This document shows positions 1 to 5,030 of a stretch of 5,162 bases of DNA, piece by piece. Source of the DNA: Desulfobacteraceae bacterium (GTDB lineage: Bacteria > Desulfobacterota > DSM-4660 > Desulfatiglandales > Desulfatiglandaceae). The position numbers and the translations under genes are program-made. The first letter of the stretch is position 1. Each line of letters opens with the position of its first letter. The stretch spans positions 1 to 5,162 of the forward strand of contig DAOWOF010000175.1 in the NCBI GenBank assembly GCA_030642205.1. Direction: 5' to 3'. Under the pieces are notes generated by a model that saw only the letters and a program-made list of their open reading frames with translations, searched no databases and was not told the origin of the DNA.

Positions 1-282
1 AAGGAAAGTGCCACAGAAAGTAGACCGCCACATCAGAGATTTTTGATGGGGTAAGGATGAAAGGGTGAGGTAAGAGCTCACCAGTCCTGCCGGTGACGGT
101 GGGAGCTAGGTAAACCCCACCAGGAGCAAGACCAAATAGGGGAACGCTGAGGGTTGTCCGCTCGAGTTCTCGGGTAGGTTGCTTGATCTCGATGGTAACA
201 TCGAGGCTAGATGAATGATCATTTTCCCTCCAGAGAGTGATTTCAGAGGGAAACAGGACCCGGCTTATGGGCTGCTTTGACA
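1..282 (+). ncRNA. rnpB: RNase P RNA (class A), 5' end missing
   Basis: This is the catalytic RNA subunit of ribonuclease P, which removes the 5' leader of precursor tRNAs. It was recognised from the string of universally conserved blocks in the right order: GAAAGTGCCACAGAAAG near the start, GGTAAGAGCTCACC at 69-82, GGAGCAAGACCAAATAGG around 123-140, GGGTAGGTTGCTTGA at 172-186, AGATGAATGAT at 209-219 and CCCGGCTTA at 259-267. Visible helices include CTCGATG/CATCGAG (188-194 with 199-205) capped by a GTAA tetraloop, and TTTCCCTC/GAGGGAAA (223-230 with 246-253). Comparison with the remembered E. coli RNA suggests roughly the first 110 nt, including the 5' strands of P1 and P4, lie left of the window. 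The 3' end is set near 280-284, where the 3' strand of P1 (GGGCTGCTTTG) should finish. A T-run at 289-293 could end transcription, but no strong hairpin precedes it. Confidence 0.96.
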
Positions 283-457
283 TACCCGTTTTTCCTTAAT
301 ACAACAATATTTTTACAGGATCTCCATTTTTGCCTTTCTTGAACGTAAATGAAATTGAACCTTTTTGAAAGGTCACATAACCTGATTGCAATTAAGTTCC
401 GGACAACTTCTTCGTTTGATTTTTTCTTAGCCTGTCGCATCTTTTTTACCAGAAGTG

Positions 458-562
458 ATGAAGGGTATTTATCTCCTTATGACCTGGCTAATCAAATATC
501 TTCACGGTAAAAAAGCTGATGAAGAAACAATTTCTAGTTTAGTATTGATGGATTTATTATAA
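458..562 (+). CDS. possible small protein (27 or 34 residues), unrecognised
   Basis: A short open frame begins at ATG 458 (34 residues) or, more naturally, at ATG 479 (27 residues, starting MTWLIKYLHGKKADEE). It ends in TAA at 560-562, only five bases before the ATG of the next gene. AAGGG at 461-465 lies 13 bases before ATG 479, a loose Shine-Dalgarno; ATG 458 has none to speak of. The peptide has a hydrophobic/basic start, a charged middle and a hydrophobic end (SSLVLMDLL). The next gene lacks its own good ribosome binding site, so this frame could serve as a leader whose translation feeds it. I do not recognise a family. Such a short frame could easily be chance in AT-rich DNA, hence the low confidence. 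Confidence 0.3.
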   Translation: MKGIYLLMTWLIKYLHGKKADEETISSLVLMDLL

Positions 563-567
563 GTATT

Positions 568-1251
568 ATGTCAGGCAAAAACAAAAGCGCTATAAAAAAT
601 ATTCCAAATGATGCAGTTTTTATTATTGGGGCTGGGCATTTTGGGAACAGAGCTGCTCATTTGCTCCATCAACAAGGGCGGAAGGATGTTTATATCGTAG
701 ATTTGGATGAAAAAGCTCTTTTGAAACTCGATAATATCCCATTCAAGTCCATTTTATATAATGGCGTTCAATTTCTCGCAGATAATTTTCAGGATTTGAA
801 CCCATCCAATATCATTGTTCCTGCACTTCCTGTTCACCTGGCTTATGAATGGCTTAAATTATATTGGCATGGGATGTATGATCTGGAACAAATTAATGTC
901 CCTGAACCAATCAGAACTCAAGTACCGTTGACATGGGACGGTAGTGAAGGATCTCTGCTTATAAGTTATGCGGATTTTATGTGCCCTGATAATTGCCCTG
1001 AGCCTGATATTTGTACTGTTTCGGGCGAGAGGCGCAGTGAGCCTTTATATGCCCTATTGAGCAATCTGGAATTATCCGGATTTAAGGTTCATATTATCAG
1101 AAGTCAACAACTGGCGCCTGGCTTGGGCGGTTATCAGGTAGCTGAGTTGGAAAAGGCTGCGAGGAAAGTTTTACAGGATAAAAATATAACATGGCTCTTG
1201 GGGACGGCCTGTAAATGCCATGGCATTCTATCTGGCTTTAAAATATTATAG
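568..1251 (+). CDS. Rossmann-fold NAD(P)-binding protein with C-terminal cysteine cluster, function unknown
   Basis: The 227-residue product has two visible parts. Residues 16-50 form a classic dinucleotide-binding beta-alpha-beta unit: AVFIIGAGHFG with the GxGxxG glycines at 21, 23 and 26, then VYIVDLD with Asp45 at the end of strand two, a position that usually favours NAD(H) over NADP(H). The start resembles TrkA-N/Kef-type NAD-binding domains. The second half does not look like a TrkA-C or dehydrogenase domain. It carries CPDNCPEPDIC (Cys139, 143, 149) and a CKCH motif (Cys215, Cys217, His218), which together could bind a metal or an iron-sulfur cluster. There is no signal peptide or membrane segment, so it should be cytoplasmic. 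ATG 568 is taken because an in-frame TAG lies at 535-537 and no other usual start codon intervenes; the Shine-Dalgarno is weak. It could be annotated as a potassium-transport NAD-binding protein, but that would rest only on the Rossmann part. The enzyme activity, if any, is unknown. Confidence 0.85.
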   Translation: MSGKNKSAIKNIPNDAVFIIGAGHFGNRAAHLLHQQGRKDVYIVDLDEKALLKLDNIPFKSILYNGVQFLADNFQDLNPSNIIVPALPVHLAYEWLKLYWHGMYDLEQINVPEPIRTQVPLTWDGSEGSLLISYADFMCPDNCPEPDICTVSGERRSEPLYALLSNLELSGFKVHIIRSQQLAPGLGGYQVAELEKAARKVLQDKNITWLLGTACKCHGILSGFKIL

Positions 1252-1257
1252 TTAGCA

Positions 1258-1320
1258 CCTGAACGAAAACTGTTTTTTCGCCTTCCCTGATCCTGAAAAA
1301 ATTTCTAGTTTTTGTTCGGG
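1258..1320 (+). other. long imperfect stem-loop in the spacer before yggT
   Basis: CCTGAACGAAAACT at 1258-1271 can pair over 14 positions with AGTTTTTGTTCGGG at 1307-1320, including two G-U pairs on the plus-strand transcript. Inside the loop, TTTTTTC (1273-1279) pairs with GAAAAAA (1295-1301), so the whole block could fold into one extended hairpin. It begins seven bases after the preceding stop codon. No T-run follows the right arm, so it is not a canonical intrinsic terminator. It could be an mRNA-stabilising or processing structure, a degenerate terminator, or a small repeat unit. The pairing is seen directly; the role is inference. Confidence 0.5.
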
Positions 1321-1359
1321 CACTAATTAGAATAACAGTTAAAGGGACGATAACAAATA

Positions 1360-1656
1360 ATGTTTATTCTCTCCAATTTTTTAGTTGCAGTGGCTAAAAT
1401 CTTAGATATTGGATTAACTTTTTATATGTGGCTTATTATTGGCAGAGCTGTAATTTCATGGGTTAATCCAGACCCCTACAACCCTATTGTACGTTTTTTA
1501 ATATCAGCTACTGAACCGGTTCTGAATCCTATCAGGCGCAGGGTTCCTTTTTTTGGAGGGATTGATTTTTCTCCTATGATATTAATCCTGGCTATCATAT
1601 TCTTGCAATCGTTTTTGGTCAAAAGCCTCCTGCAAGTAGCGATGTCAATGCGCTAA
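1360..1656 (+). CDS. yggT: YggT family integral membrane protein
   Basis: This is a 98-residue single-repeat member of the YggT family, inner-membrane proteins found across bacteria and in plastids (CCB3/YLMG), implicated in membrane or cell-division related roles but without a settled biochemical activity. Two hydrophobic segments are visible, about residues 5-33 and 71-93. They flank the family signature SWVNPDPYNPIVRFL (33-47), TEPVLNPIRRRVP (51-63) and GGIDFSP (66-72), an amphipathic region predicted to lie at the membrane surface. E. coli YggT has the unit twice; the single copy here is normal for many other bacteria. AAAGGGA at 1341-1347 is the likely Shine-Dalgarno, at a somewhat long distance of 12 bases. 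The yggU-type gene starts ten bases after its stop, so the two are very likely one operon. Confidence 0.95.
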   Translation: MFILSNFLVAVAKILDIGLTFYMWLIIGRAVISWVNPDPYNPIVRFLISATEPVLNPIRRRVPFFGGIDFSPMILILAIIFLQSFLVKSLLQVAMSMR

Positions 1657-1665
1657 AGAAATATC

Positions 1666-1953
1666 ATGGGTGAAAAAGAGCATAACAATATCCTTGCCCA
1701 TATTAAGATATTGCCAAGGTCATCGATAAATCAGGTCGTGGGAAAGGAAGCAGGAGTCTGGAAGATCAAATTGACTGCTCCACCTATGGATGGCAAGGCC
1801 AATAAAGAATTAATTAATTTTCTGGCTAAGCGTTTAAAGATTGCAAAAGGACGGATCAAGATCATATCAGGCCAACGATCACGCCTTAAAAAAATTGAGA
1901 TTAAAGATTTTTCTTTCCCTGAGTTTGAACGGATGCTGGATGGCCTTAAGTAA
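1666..1953 (+). CDS. yggU: DUF167/YggU family protein (UPF0235)
   Basis: This 95-residue soluble protein belongs to the DUF167 (YggU, UPF0235) family, a small alpha/beta fold of unknown biochemical role that is widely conserved and often sits next to yggT. The family pattern is plain: a strand starting AHIKILPRSSINQVVG (11-26), then WKIKLTAPPMDGKANKELI (32-50) containing the hallmark APPxDGKAN, then LAKRLKIAKGRIKIISGQRSRLKKIEI with the GxxSRxK-type segment at 69-75. Length matches the family (about 90-100). ATG 1666 follows the yggT stop by nine bases; the Shine-Dalgarno is weak (AAAG upstream), so coupling to yggT translation is plausible. The next gene converges from the other strand 42 bases away, with no convincing terminator between them. 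Confidence 0.93.
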   Translation: MGEKEHNNILAHIKILPRSSINQVVGKEAGVWKIKLTAPPMDGKANKELINFLAKRLKIAKGRIKIISGQRSRLKKIEIKDFSFPEFERMLDGLK

Positions 1954-1995
1954 TCTCGGGCTTATCCCTGAACATTCAATGCCCTTATTAATTCA

Positions 1996-2757
1996 TCATG
2001 CATGTATGCGAGAATTGGTAGCTATAATAGTATCTTCATAAGGGATATAAGCAGTTCCCTGAAACGTGGATATTTTTCCCCCTGCTTCCTCCACAATAAG
2101 CATTCCGGCCGCGGTATCCCATGGCTTTAATTTTGCTTCCCAGAATCCATCTAATATACCGGCAGCTACATAACATAAATCAAGGGCAGCGGAACCTGGT
2201 CTGCGGATGCCTTGAGCCCGAATCATTATCCTTTTAAACAAGTCAAATACTTGATCTGGATTTTCATGGATATCATATGGGAAGCCGGTAGCTAAAAGAG
2301 ATTCATTTAAAACGGTAGTTTGTGAAACGTGGACAGGCTTTTGATTGTGATATGCGCCCTGACCCTTAACAGCTTGGAAAAATTCATTACGACATGGATT
2401 GTAGACAATACCAATAATAATTTCATTTTCCACTTCAAGAGCTATAGAGACAGCAAAAAAGGGGAACTGGTGGGCAAAGTTGGTTGTACCATCCAGGGGA
2501 TCAATAATCCAGGTCCGGTTCGAGTTTTGCTTGAGCTCTCCTTTCTCCTCAGACAGTATATTATCATTGGGGAAATTTTGTGAGATAATTTCCAGAATTA
2601 TTTTTTCAGCTGCAAGATCTGCATTGGTTACCAGATCTATGACACCTTTTTTCATGATCTGAGTTAACCTGCCAGATAGGTCATTTAGTACATGGCCGGC
2701 TTCTACTGCAGCTTTTTTGGCAACGTCAAATTCATTTTTCCATTTGATATTATTCAA
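1996..2757 (-). CDS. inositol monophosphatase family phosphatase (SuhB/IMPase-like)
   Basis: This 253-residue enzyme belongs to the lithium-sensitive, Mg2+-dependent phosphatase superfamily, which hydrolyses inositol 1-phosphate and related sugar or nucleotide phosphates in the cytoplasm. All catalytic signatures are present: KKGVIDLVTNAD (37-47), the metal-ligand SEE (Glu70), WIIDPLDGTTNFAHQFPF (83-100, Asp86 and Asp89 as metal ligands, with the adjacent Thr) and WDTAAGMLIVEEAGG (213-227, Asp214). The ending, ATNSRIHA, stops a few residues earlier than many homologues but after the last conserved strand, so the protein looks intact. Translation starts at a TTG (2757-2755) behind a strong Shine-Dalgarno. 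No in-frame ATG lies close by, and the N-terminal helix needs this start. Motifs do not show whether the true substrate is inositol phosphate, fructose 1,6-bisphosphate or PAP; the overall pattern fits IMPase/SuhB best. It is divergent from the amidohydrolase gene. Confidence 0.95.
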   Translation of the reverse strand: MNNIKWKNEFDVAKKAAVEAGHVLNDLSGRLTQIMKKGVIDLVTNADLAAEKIILEIISQNFPNDNILSEEKGELKQNSNRTWIIDPLDGTTNFAHQFPFFAVSIALEVENEIIIGIVYNPCRNEFFQAVKGQGAYHNQKPVHVSQTTVLNESLLATGFPYDIHENPDQVFDLFKRIMIRAQGIRRPGSAALDLCYVAAGILDGFWEAKLKPWDTAAGMLIVEEAGGKISTFQGTAYIPYEDTIIATNSRIHA

Positions 2758-2767
2758 TTTGATTGAT

Positions 2768-2774
2768 ACCTCCC
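2768..2774 (-). promoter_or_regulatory. strong Shine-Dalgarno deciding the TTG start of the phosphatase gene
   Basis: On the minus strand this reads GGGAGGT, a near-perfect complement to the 16S 3' end. It is followed by ten bases and then the TTG at 2757-2755. No ATG or GTG in the right frame is better placed, so this site supports the non-ATG start. Confidence 0.75.
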
Positions 2775-2817
2775 TTTTTACTCGGCGTGGTAGAGTGAAG
2801 CTTTTTCCCTCGGTCTG

Positions 2818-2847
2818 TTGATATACCTTTTATGAGGTCATCATTAT
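2818..2847 (+). promoter_or_regulatory. possible sigma-70-type promoter for the amidohydrolase gene
   Basis: TTGATA at 2818-2823 matches the -35 consensus at five of six positions, and CATTAT at 2842-2847 matches the -10 at four of six, with an 18-base gap. An alternative -10, TATAAC at 2854-2859, has no good -35 partner. The site lies in the 128-base divergent spacer, where a plus-strand promoter is expected. In AT-rich DNA such matches are common, so this is only a candidate. Confidence 0.25.
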
Positions 2848-2885
2848 TCTAAGTATAACGAAAAAGAATAAACAAACAATAAAAA

Positions 2886-4103
2886 ATGGAATTTAAAATA
2901 ACTGAAAGAATAAAAGGAAATTATTCTATATTGGCTGGATGGGTAATTGATGGTATGGGGGGACCTGTCCAAAAAAATATGGTCATTGAGGTAAAAGATG
3001 GAACTCTGGTTTCCTTTCATAAACGCAAACCAGGGAATCCGGATCAAAAATATGACCTCGATTTTTCCAGCGGAACAATTTTGCCTGGACTGGTGGACTG
3101 TCATGTTCATCTGTTTATGTCCGGAACAAATTCCAGGAAAATTCGTCAAGGCCAGTTGCTGGCGCCCTTTGATTCCATTCGGCATGCTATCTCTTTGCAT
3201 CTGAGACAGCAGCTAAAGCATGGAATAGTGGCAGTTAGGGATGGTGGAGACTATGCCGGGCATGCCTTGCGATATAAAAATGAATGTCTTGGGGAAAGTG
3301 GTCTTCCAATTATGGTTAAATCGCCAGGCAAAGCCTGGCGGAAGGCCGGACGTTACGGAAAATTGATAGGCCGGCCACCGCGTAATAGAGAAACCCTTGT
3401 TGAAGCTGTTAAGCGATGGAAAGACCAGGTTGATCATATCAAAATTGTTAATTCAGGGCTCAATAGTCTAAAAGAATTTGGTAAAGAGACCCTACCTCAG
3501 TTTACCAAAGATCAGTTAATGGAGGTATGTTCCATGGCCAGGAAGGCAGGCCTGCCAGTAATGGTTCATGCAAATGGAATTTTTCCTGTTAAATTAGCTA
3601 TTGAGGCGGGATGTGATTCAATTGAACATGGTTTTTTTATGGGGAATGAAAACCTGAAATTAATGGCAGAAAAGCAAATCATATGGGTCCCCACAGCTTA
3701 TACCATGAAGGCATATTCTCAATATCTTGATCCTGCTGATAGAGAAGTGGATATTGCAAAAAAAAATCTTGATCACCAGTTGGATCAGATCAGGCGTGCT
3801 GTTCAATATGGTGTTCCCATGGCAGTGGGAACTGATTGCGGGAGTCTGGGAGTACATCATGGTGCCGCTTTAATGGAGGAAATAAGGTTACTGATGACAA
3901 GCCTTAACCTTGAAAAAACAATCCAATGTGGTACTTTAAATGGGGCTAAATTGCTAGGACTTGAAAAGGATATGGGTTCCCTGACCACGGGAAGGCCGGC
4001 AACTTTTGTAGTATCTAAAGAACCTCCCTCTGATCTCTTGGATAAATTCTGGCGCCCTTTCAGGATTTTTATCAAAGGCAGGCCGTGGATAGATAATTCC
4101 TAA
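2886..4103 (+). CDS. metal-dependent amidohydrolase (imidazolonepropionase/Xaa-Pro dipeptidase-like)
   Basis: This 405-residue protein is an amidohydrolase-superfamily TIM-barrel hydrolase. The N-terminal beta-sandwich begins YSILAGWVIDGMGGPV (13-28) and leads into GTILPGLVDCHVHL (63-76), where His73 and His75 are the first metal ligands. The other expected ligands are in order: Lys186 in HIKIVNSG (likely the carboxylated bridging lysine), His228 in VMVHANG, His248 in SIEHG and Asp317 in GTDCG. A C-terminal sandwich segment follows (GSLTTGRPATFVV, 364-376). The layout resembles the Xaa-Pro/Xaa-Arg dipeptidase and imidazolonepropionase-like group (binuclear site with lysine), so the substrate may be a dipeptide or cyclic amide, but the sequence does not decide this. 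No signal peptide is seen. ATG 2886 gives the usual family start; its Shine-Dalgarno is poor. The TAA stop directly abuts the left end of a decayed insertion sequence, so the last residues may have been altered by that insertion. Confidence 0.93.
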   Translation: MEFKITERIKGNYSILAGWVIDGMGGPVQKNMVIEVKDGTLVSFHKRKPGNPDQKYDLDFSSGTILPGLVDCHVHLFMSGTNSRKIRQGQLLAPFDSIRHAISLHLRQQLKHGIVAVRDGGDYAGHALRYKNECLGESGLPIMVKSPGKAWRKAGRYGKLIGRPPRNRETLVEAVKRWKDQVDHIKIVNSGLNSLKEFGKETLPQFTKDQLMEVCSMARKAGLPVMVHANGIFPVKLAIEAGCDSIEHGFFMGNENLKLMAEKQIIWVPTAYTMKAYSQYLDPADREVDIAKKNLDHQLDQIRRAVQYGVPMAVGTDCGSLGVHHGAALMEEIRLLMTSLNLEKTIQCGTLNGAKLLGLEKDMGSLTTGRPATFVVSKEPPSDLLDKFWRPFRIFIKGRPWIDNS

Positions 4104-4219
4104 GAGCCTGTTTAAAAATTATTTGTAATACAAAAATTTGGCACCTGATGATGAATTAAAATGTATTTAAATGGATGTTCCATGATAAAATACCTCTATA
4201 TATAACACCATATTATAAT

Positions 4220-4224
4220 AGGAG
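4220..4224 (+). promoter_or_regulatory. ribosome binding site of the broken transposase gene
   Basis: AGGAG at 4220-4224 is followed by eight bases and then ATG 4233. This well-spaced site fixes the start of the transposase remnant and shows that its 5' end is preserved despite the later damage. Confidence 0.7.
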
Positions 4225-4232
4225 AATTAACC

Positions 4233-4446
4233 ATGGAACGATCCAAGTATACAACTAATTTAACCAATAGACAATGGGAAATAATCGCACCTCTTACTGG
4301 CAATACCTTCCTCAAATGCAGGGAGGCCTCGAAAGTATGCTTTACAAGAGATTGTAAATGCCATTTTTTACCCGGTGCATACCGGGTGTCAGTGGAGAGA
4401 ACTGCCGAATTATTCATCATTCACATATATTTATGATGGGGGGTGA
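4233..4446 (+). pseudogene. IS5-family transposase N-terminal fragment, frameshifted and truncated
   Basis: From ATG 4233 the frame reads MERSKYTTNLTNRQWEIIAP, the standard start of IS5-family transposases (DUF4096 domain, pattern YxSDLTDxQWxxIxPLLP). Around base 4293 the homology jumps by one base to the next frame and continues PLLAIPSSNAGRPRKYALQE, then IVNAIFYPVHTGCQWRELP, ending YIYDGG with a TGA at 4444-4446. The second part matches the family pattern GRPRxxxLREIxNAIFYLxRTGCQWRxLP. Removing one base near 4293 restores a single frame, so one inserted base explains the break. About 70 residues are recoverable from a protein that normally has some 250 or more. The whole DDE catalytic region is gone, so it is not functional. 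The unshifted frame runs on to 4436 and yields a meaningless tail after residue 21 or so. Confidence 0.85.
4370..4387. repeat. perfect GC-rich inverted repeat inside the transposase remnant
   Basis: ACCCGGT (4370-4376) and ACCGGGT (4381-4387) form a perfect seven-base inverted repeat around the four-base loop GCAT. It falls on the codons for the PVHTG stretch, where family members usually read LxRTG. There is no T-run after it on either strand, so it is not a terminator. It may be chance or a scar of local mutation. Confidence 0.5.
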
Positions 4447-4691
4447 AAGCTATCGGCTTAAACAGAAAATTAATATAAACTAAGGGCTCAGGGGTGGTCA
4501 ATTTTATTGTCCATTGATAGATAATGATAAATTTATCAAGCATATTTTAGCCAGGCCGAATGAGGTTTGTTTGCCTAAATGGACTTTTTCACAAAGATCA
4601 ATCAGAAAATAGTGGGCCAGAGGGAAAAGGGGTCGCATGCAGGATTTTCTGGGAAGGGGGAGAGAAAAACTCGTATTTACCCGATTCGCAA
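4447..4691. other. unassigned spacer between IS remnant and toxin gene
   Basis: No gene could be supported here on either strand. The region contains a perfect 14-base palindrome TGATAAATTTATCA at 4525-4538. It also has a 40-odd codon plus-strand open stretch without a start codon, beginning just after the TAA at 4481-4483 and ending near 4610, whose translation (for example DKFIKHILARPNEVCLPKW) I do not recognise. Finally there is a strongly purine-rich block at 4611-4676 with five G-runs. The small open frames starting at 4560 and 4579 lack ribosome binding sites and family resemblance. It may contain debris of a second mobile element or the end of a displaced gene. Confidence 0.5.
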
Positions 4692-5030
4692 CTATTCTAT
4701 ATCAATATTAACAAGTCTCTTCAACAAAATATCTTCTATGTTTTGTCTTGAATCTATAACCAATAGAATATAAATTTTCATTTCCGCTATTCTAAATATG
4801 ATTCTCCAGGGTGGTGCAATTAATTCTCGATACTGCATAATACCTTGGTCTTTAAGTTCAGGAACGATACGGCATCTTTCTGACATAGTATAAAGACTTG
4901 ATGCTTTTTTTTTGATTTTTTGGAAAATTTTTAATGCATTTGCAGGACTATCAGTTGCGATATAGTCAATTATCTCTCTTAAATCGTTTTCTGCAGAAAT
5001 AGCCCAGATAATTTCGTGATTTTGATTCAT
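4692..5030 (-). CDS. RelE/ParE-family toxin of a type II toxin-antitoxin system
   Basis: This 112-residue protein has the RelE/ParE toxin layout (plasmid stabilisation family). The opening strand EIIWAISAENDLREIIDYIATDSP (6-29) contains the family's xWSxxAxxDLxxIxxYI pattern, then come two helices, RIVPELKDQGIMQYREL (54-70), the WRIIFRI strand (75-81), and IYILLVIDSRQNIEDILLKR at the C-terminus. Members inhibit DNA gyrase (ParE type) or cleave mRNA on the ribosome (RelE type). Sequence alone does not decide which, though VPEL, YREL and the long C-terminal strand look more ParE-like. Length is slightly above the usual 90-105. Its ATG overlaps the stop of the upstream antitoxin gene (ATGA), and no clear Shine-Dalgarno of its own is seen, so translation is probably coupled. 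It is expected to be neutralised by that antitoxin. Confidence 0.9.
   Translation of the reverse strand: MNQNHEIIWAISAENDLREIIDYIATDSPANALKIFQKIKKKASSLYTMSERCRIVPELKDQGIMQYRELIAPPWRIIFRIAEMKIYILLVIDSRQNIEDILLKRLVNIDIE

Larger units (their letters stand above)
4104..4489 (+). mobile_element. decayed IS5-family insertion sequence remnant
   Basis: A partial IS5-family element begins at or near 4104, where GAGCCTGTTTAAAAATT (4104-4120) looks like a left terminal inverted repeat lying immediately after a TAA. That trinucleotide fits the TNA-type target used by several IS5-family groups. A 112-base AT-rich leader then leads to a good ribosome binding site and a broken transposase reading frame (4233-4446). 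The right end is uncertain. TTAAACAG at 4458-4465 matches the inverse of the left end over eight bases, while TAAAC-TA-AGGGCTC ending at 4489 matches its outer bases only with a gap. Most of the normal element (roughly 1 kb or less) is missing. The transposase remnant is well supported; the exact element boundaries are inference. Confidence 0.6.

Noticed and set aside
359..373. Small hairpin ACCTTT/AAAGGT with a three-base loop in the spacer after rnpB
   Set aside because: Only six A/T-rich pairs and no following T-run, so it is not a credible terminator.
243..440. Minus-strand 65-codon open frame, basic, starting at 440
   Set aside because: Its last 13 or so codons are antisense to the conserved 3' end of rnpB, it has no good ribosome binding site and it resembles no family I know. 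Most likely chance.
529..1311. Twelve-base direct repeat AATTTCTAGTTT at 529-540 and 1300-1311 flanking the Rossmann protein gene
   Set aside because: About one such repeat is expected by chance in a window of this size and AT content, and there are no other signs of a mobile unit here.
1954..1995. GGGC...GCCC pairing between the convergent yggU and phosphatase genes as a bidirectional terminator
   Set aside because: Only four base pairs with a long loop and no extended stem or T-run.
2844..3200. Minus-strand 118-codon open frame opposite the amidohydrolase start
   Set aside because: It lies antisense to the conserved N-terminal amidohydrolase coding sequence, including the HVH metal motif, and its translation has no family character.
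4214..4219. Perfect TATAAT as the transposase promoter -10
   Set aside because: A transcript starting about seven bases downstream would lose the AGGAG ribosome binding site at 4220-4224, and there is no good -35. It is probably just AT-rich leader.
4196..4420. Minus-strand 74-codon frame across the IS remnant
   Set aside because: It is the antisense shadow of the transposase remnant, whose plus-strand translation matches a known family.
4560..4773. Two overlapping plus-strand frames starting at 4560 and 4579
   Set aside because: They run into the antisense strand of the toxin gene, have no ribosome binding site and show no recognisable protein pattern.
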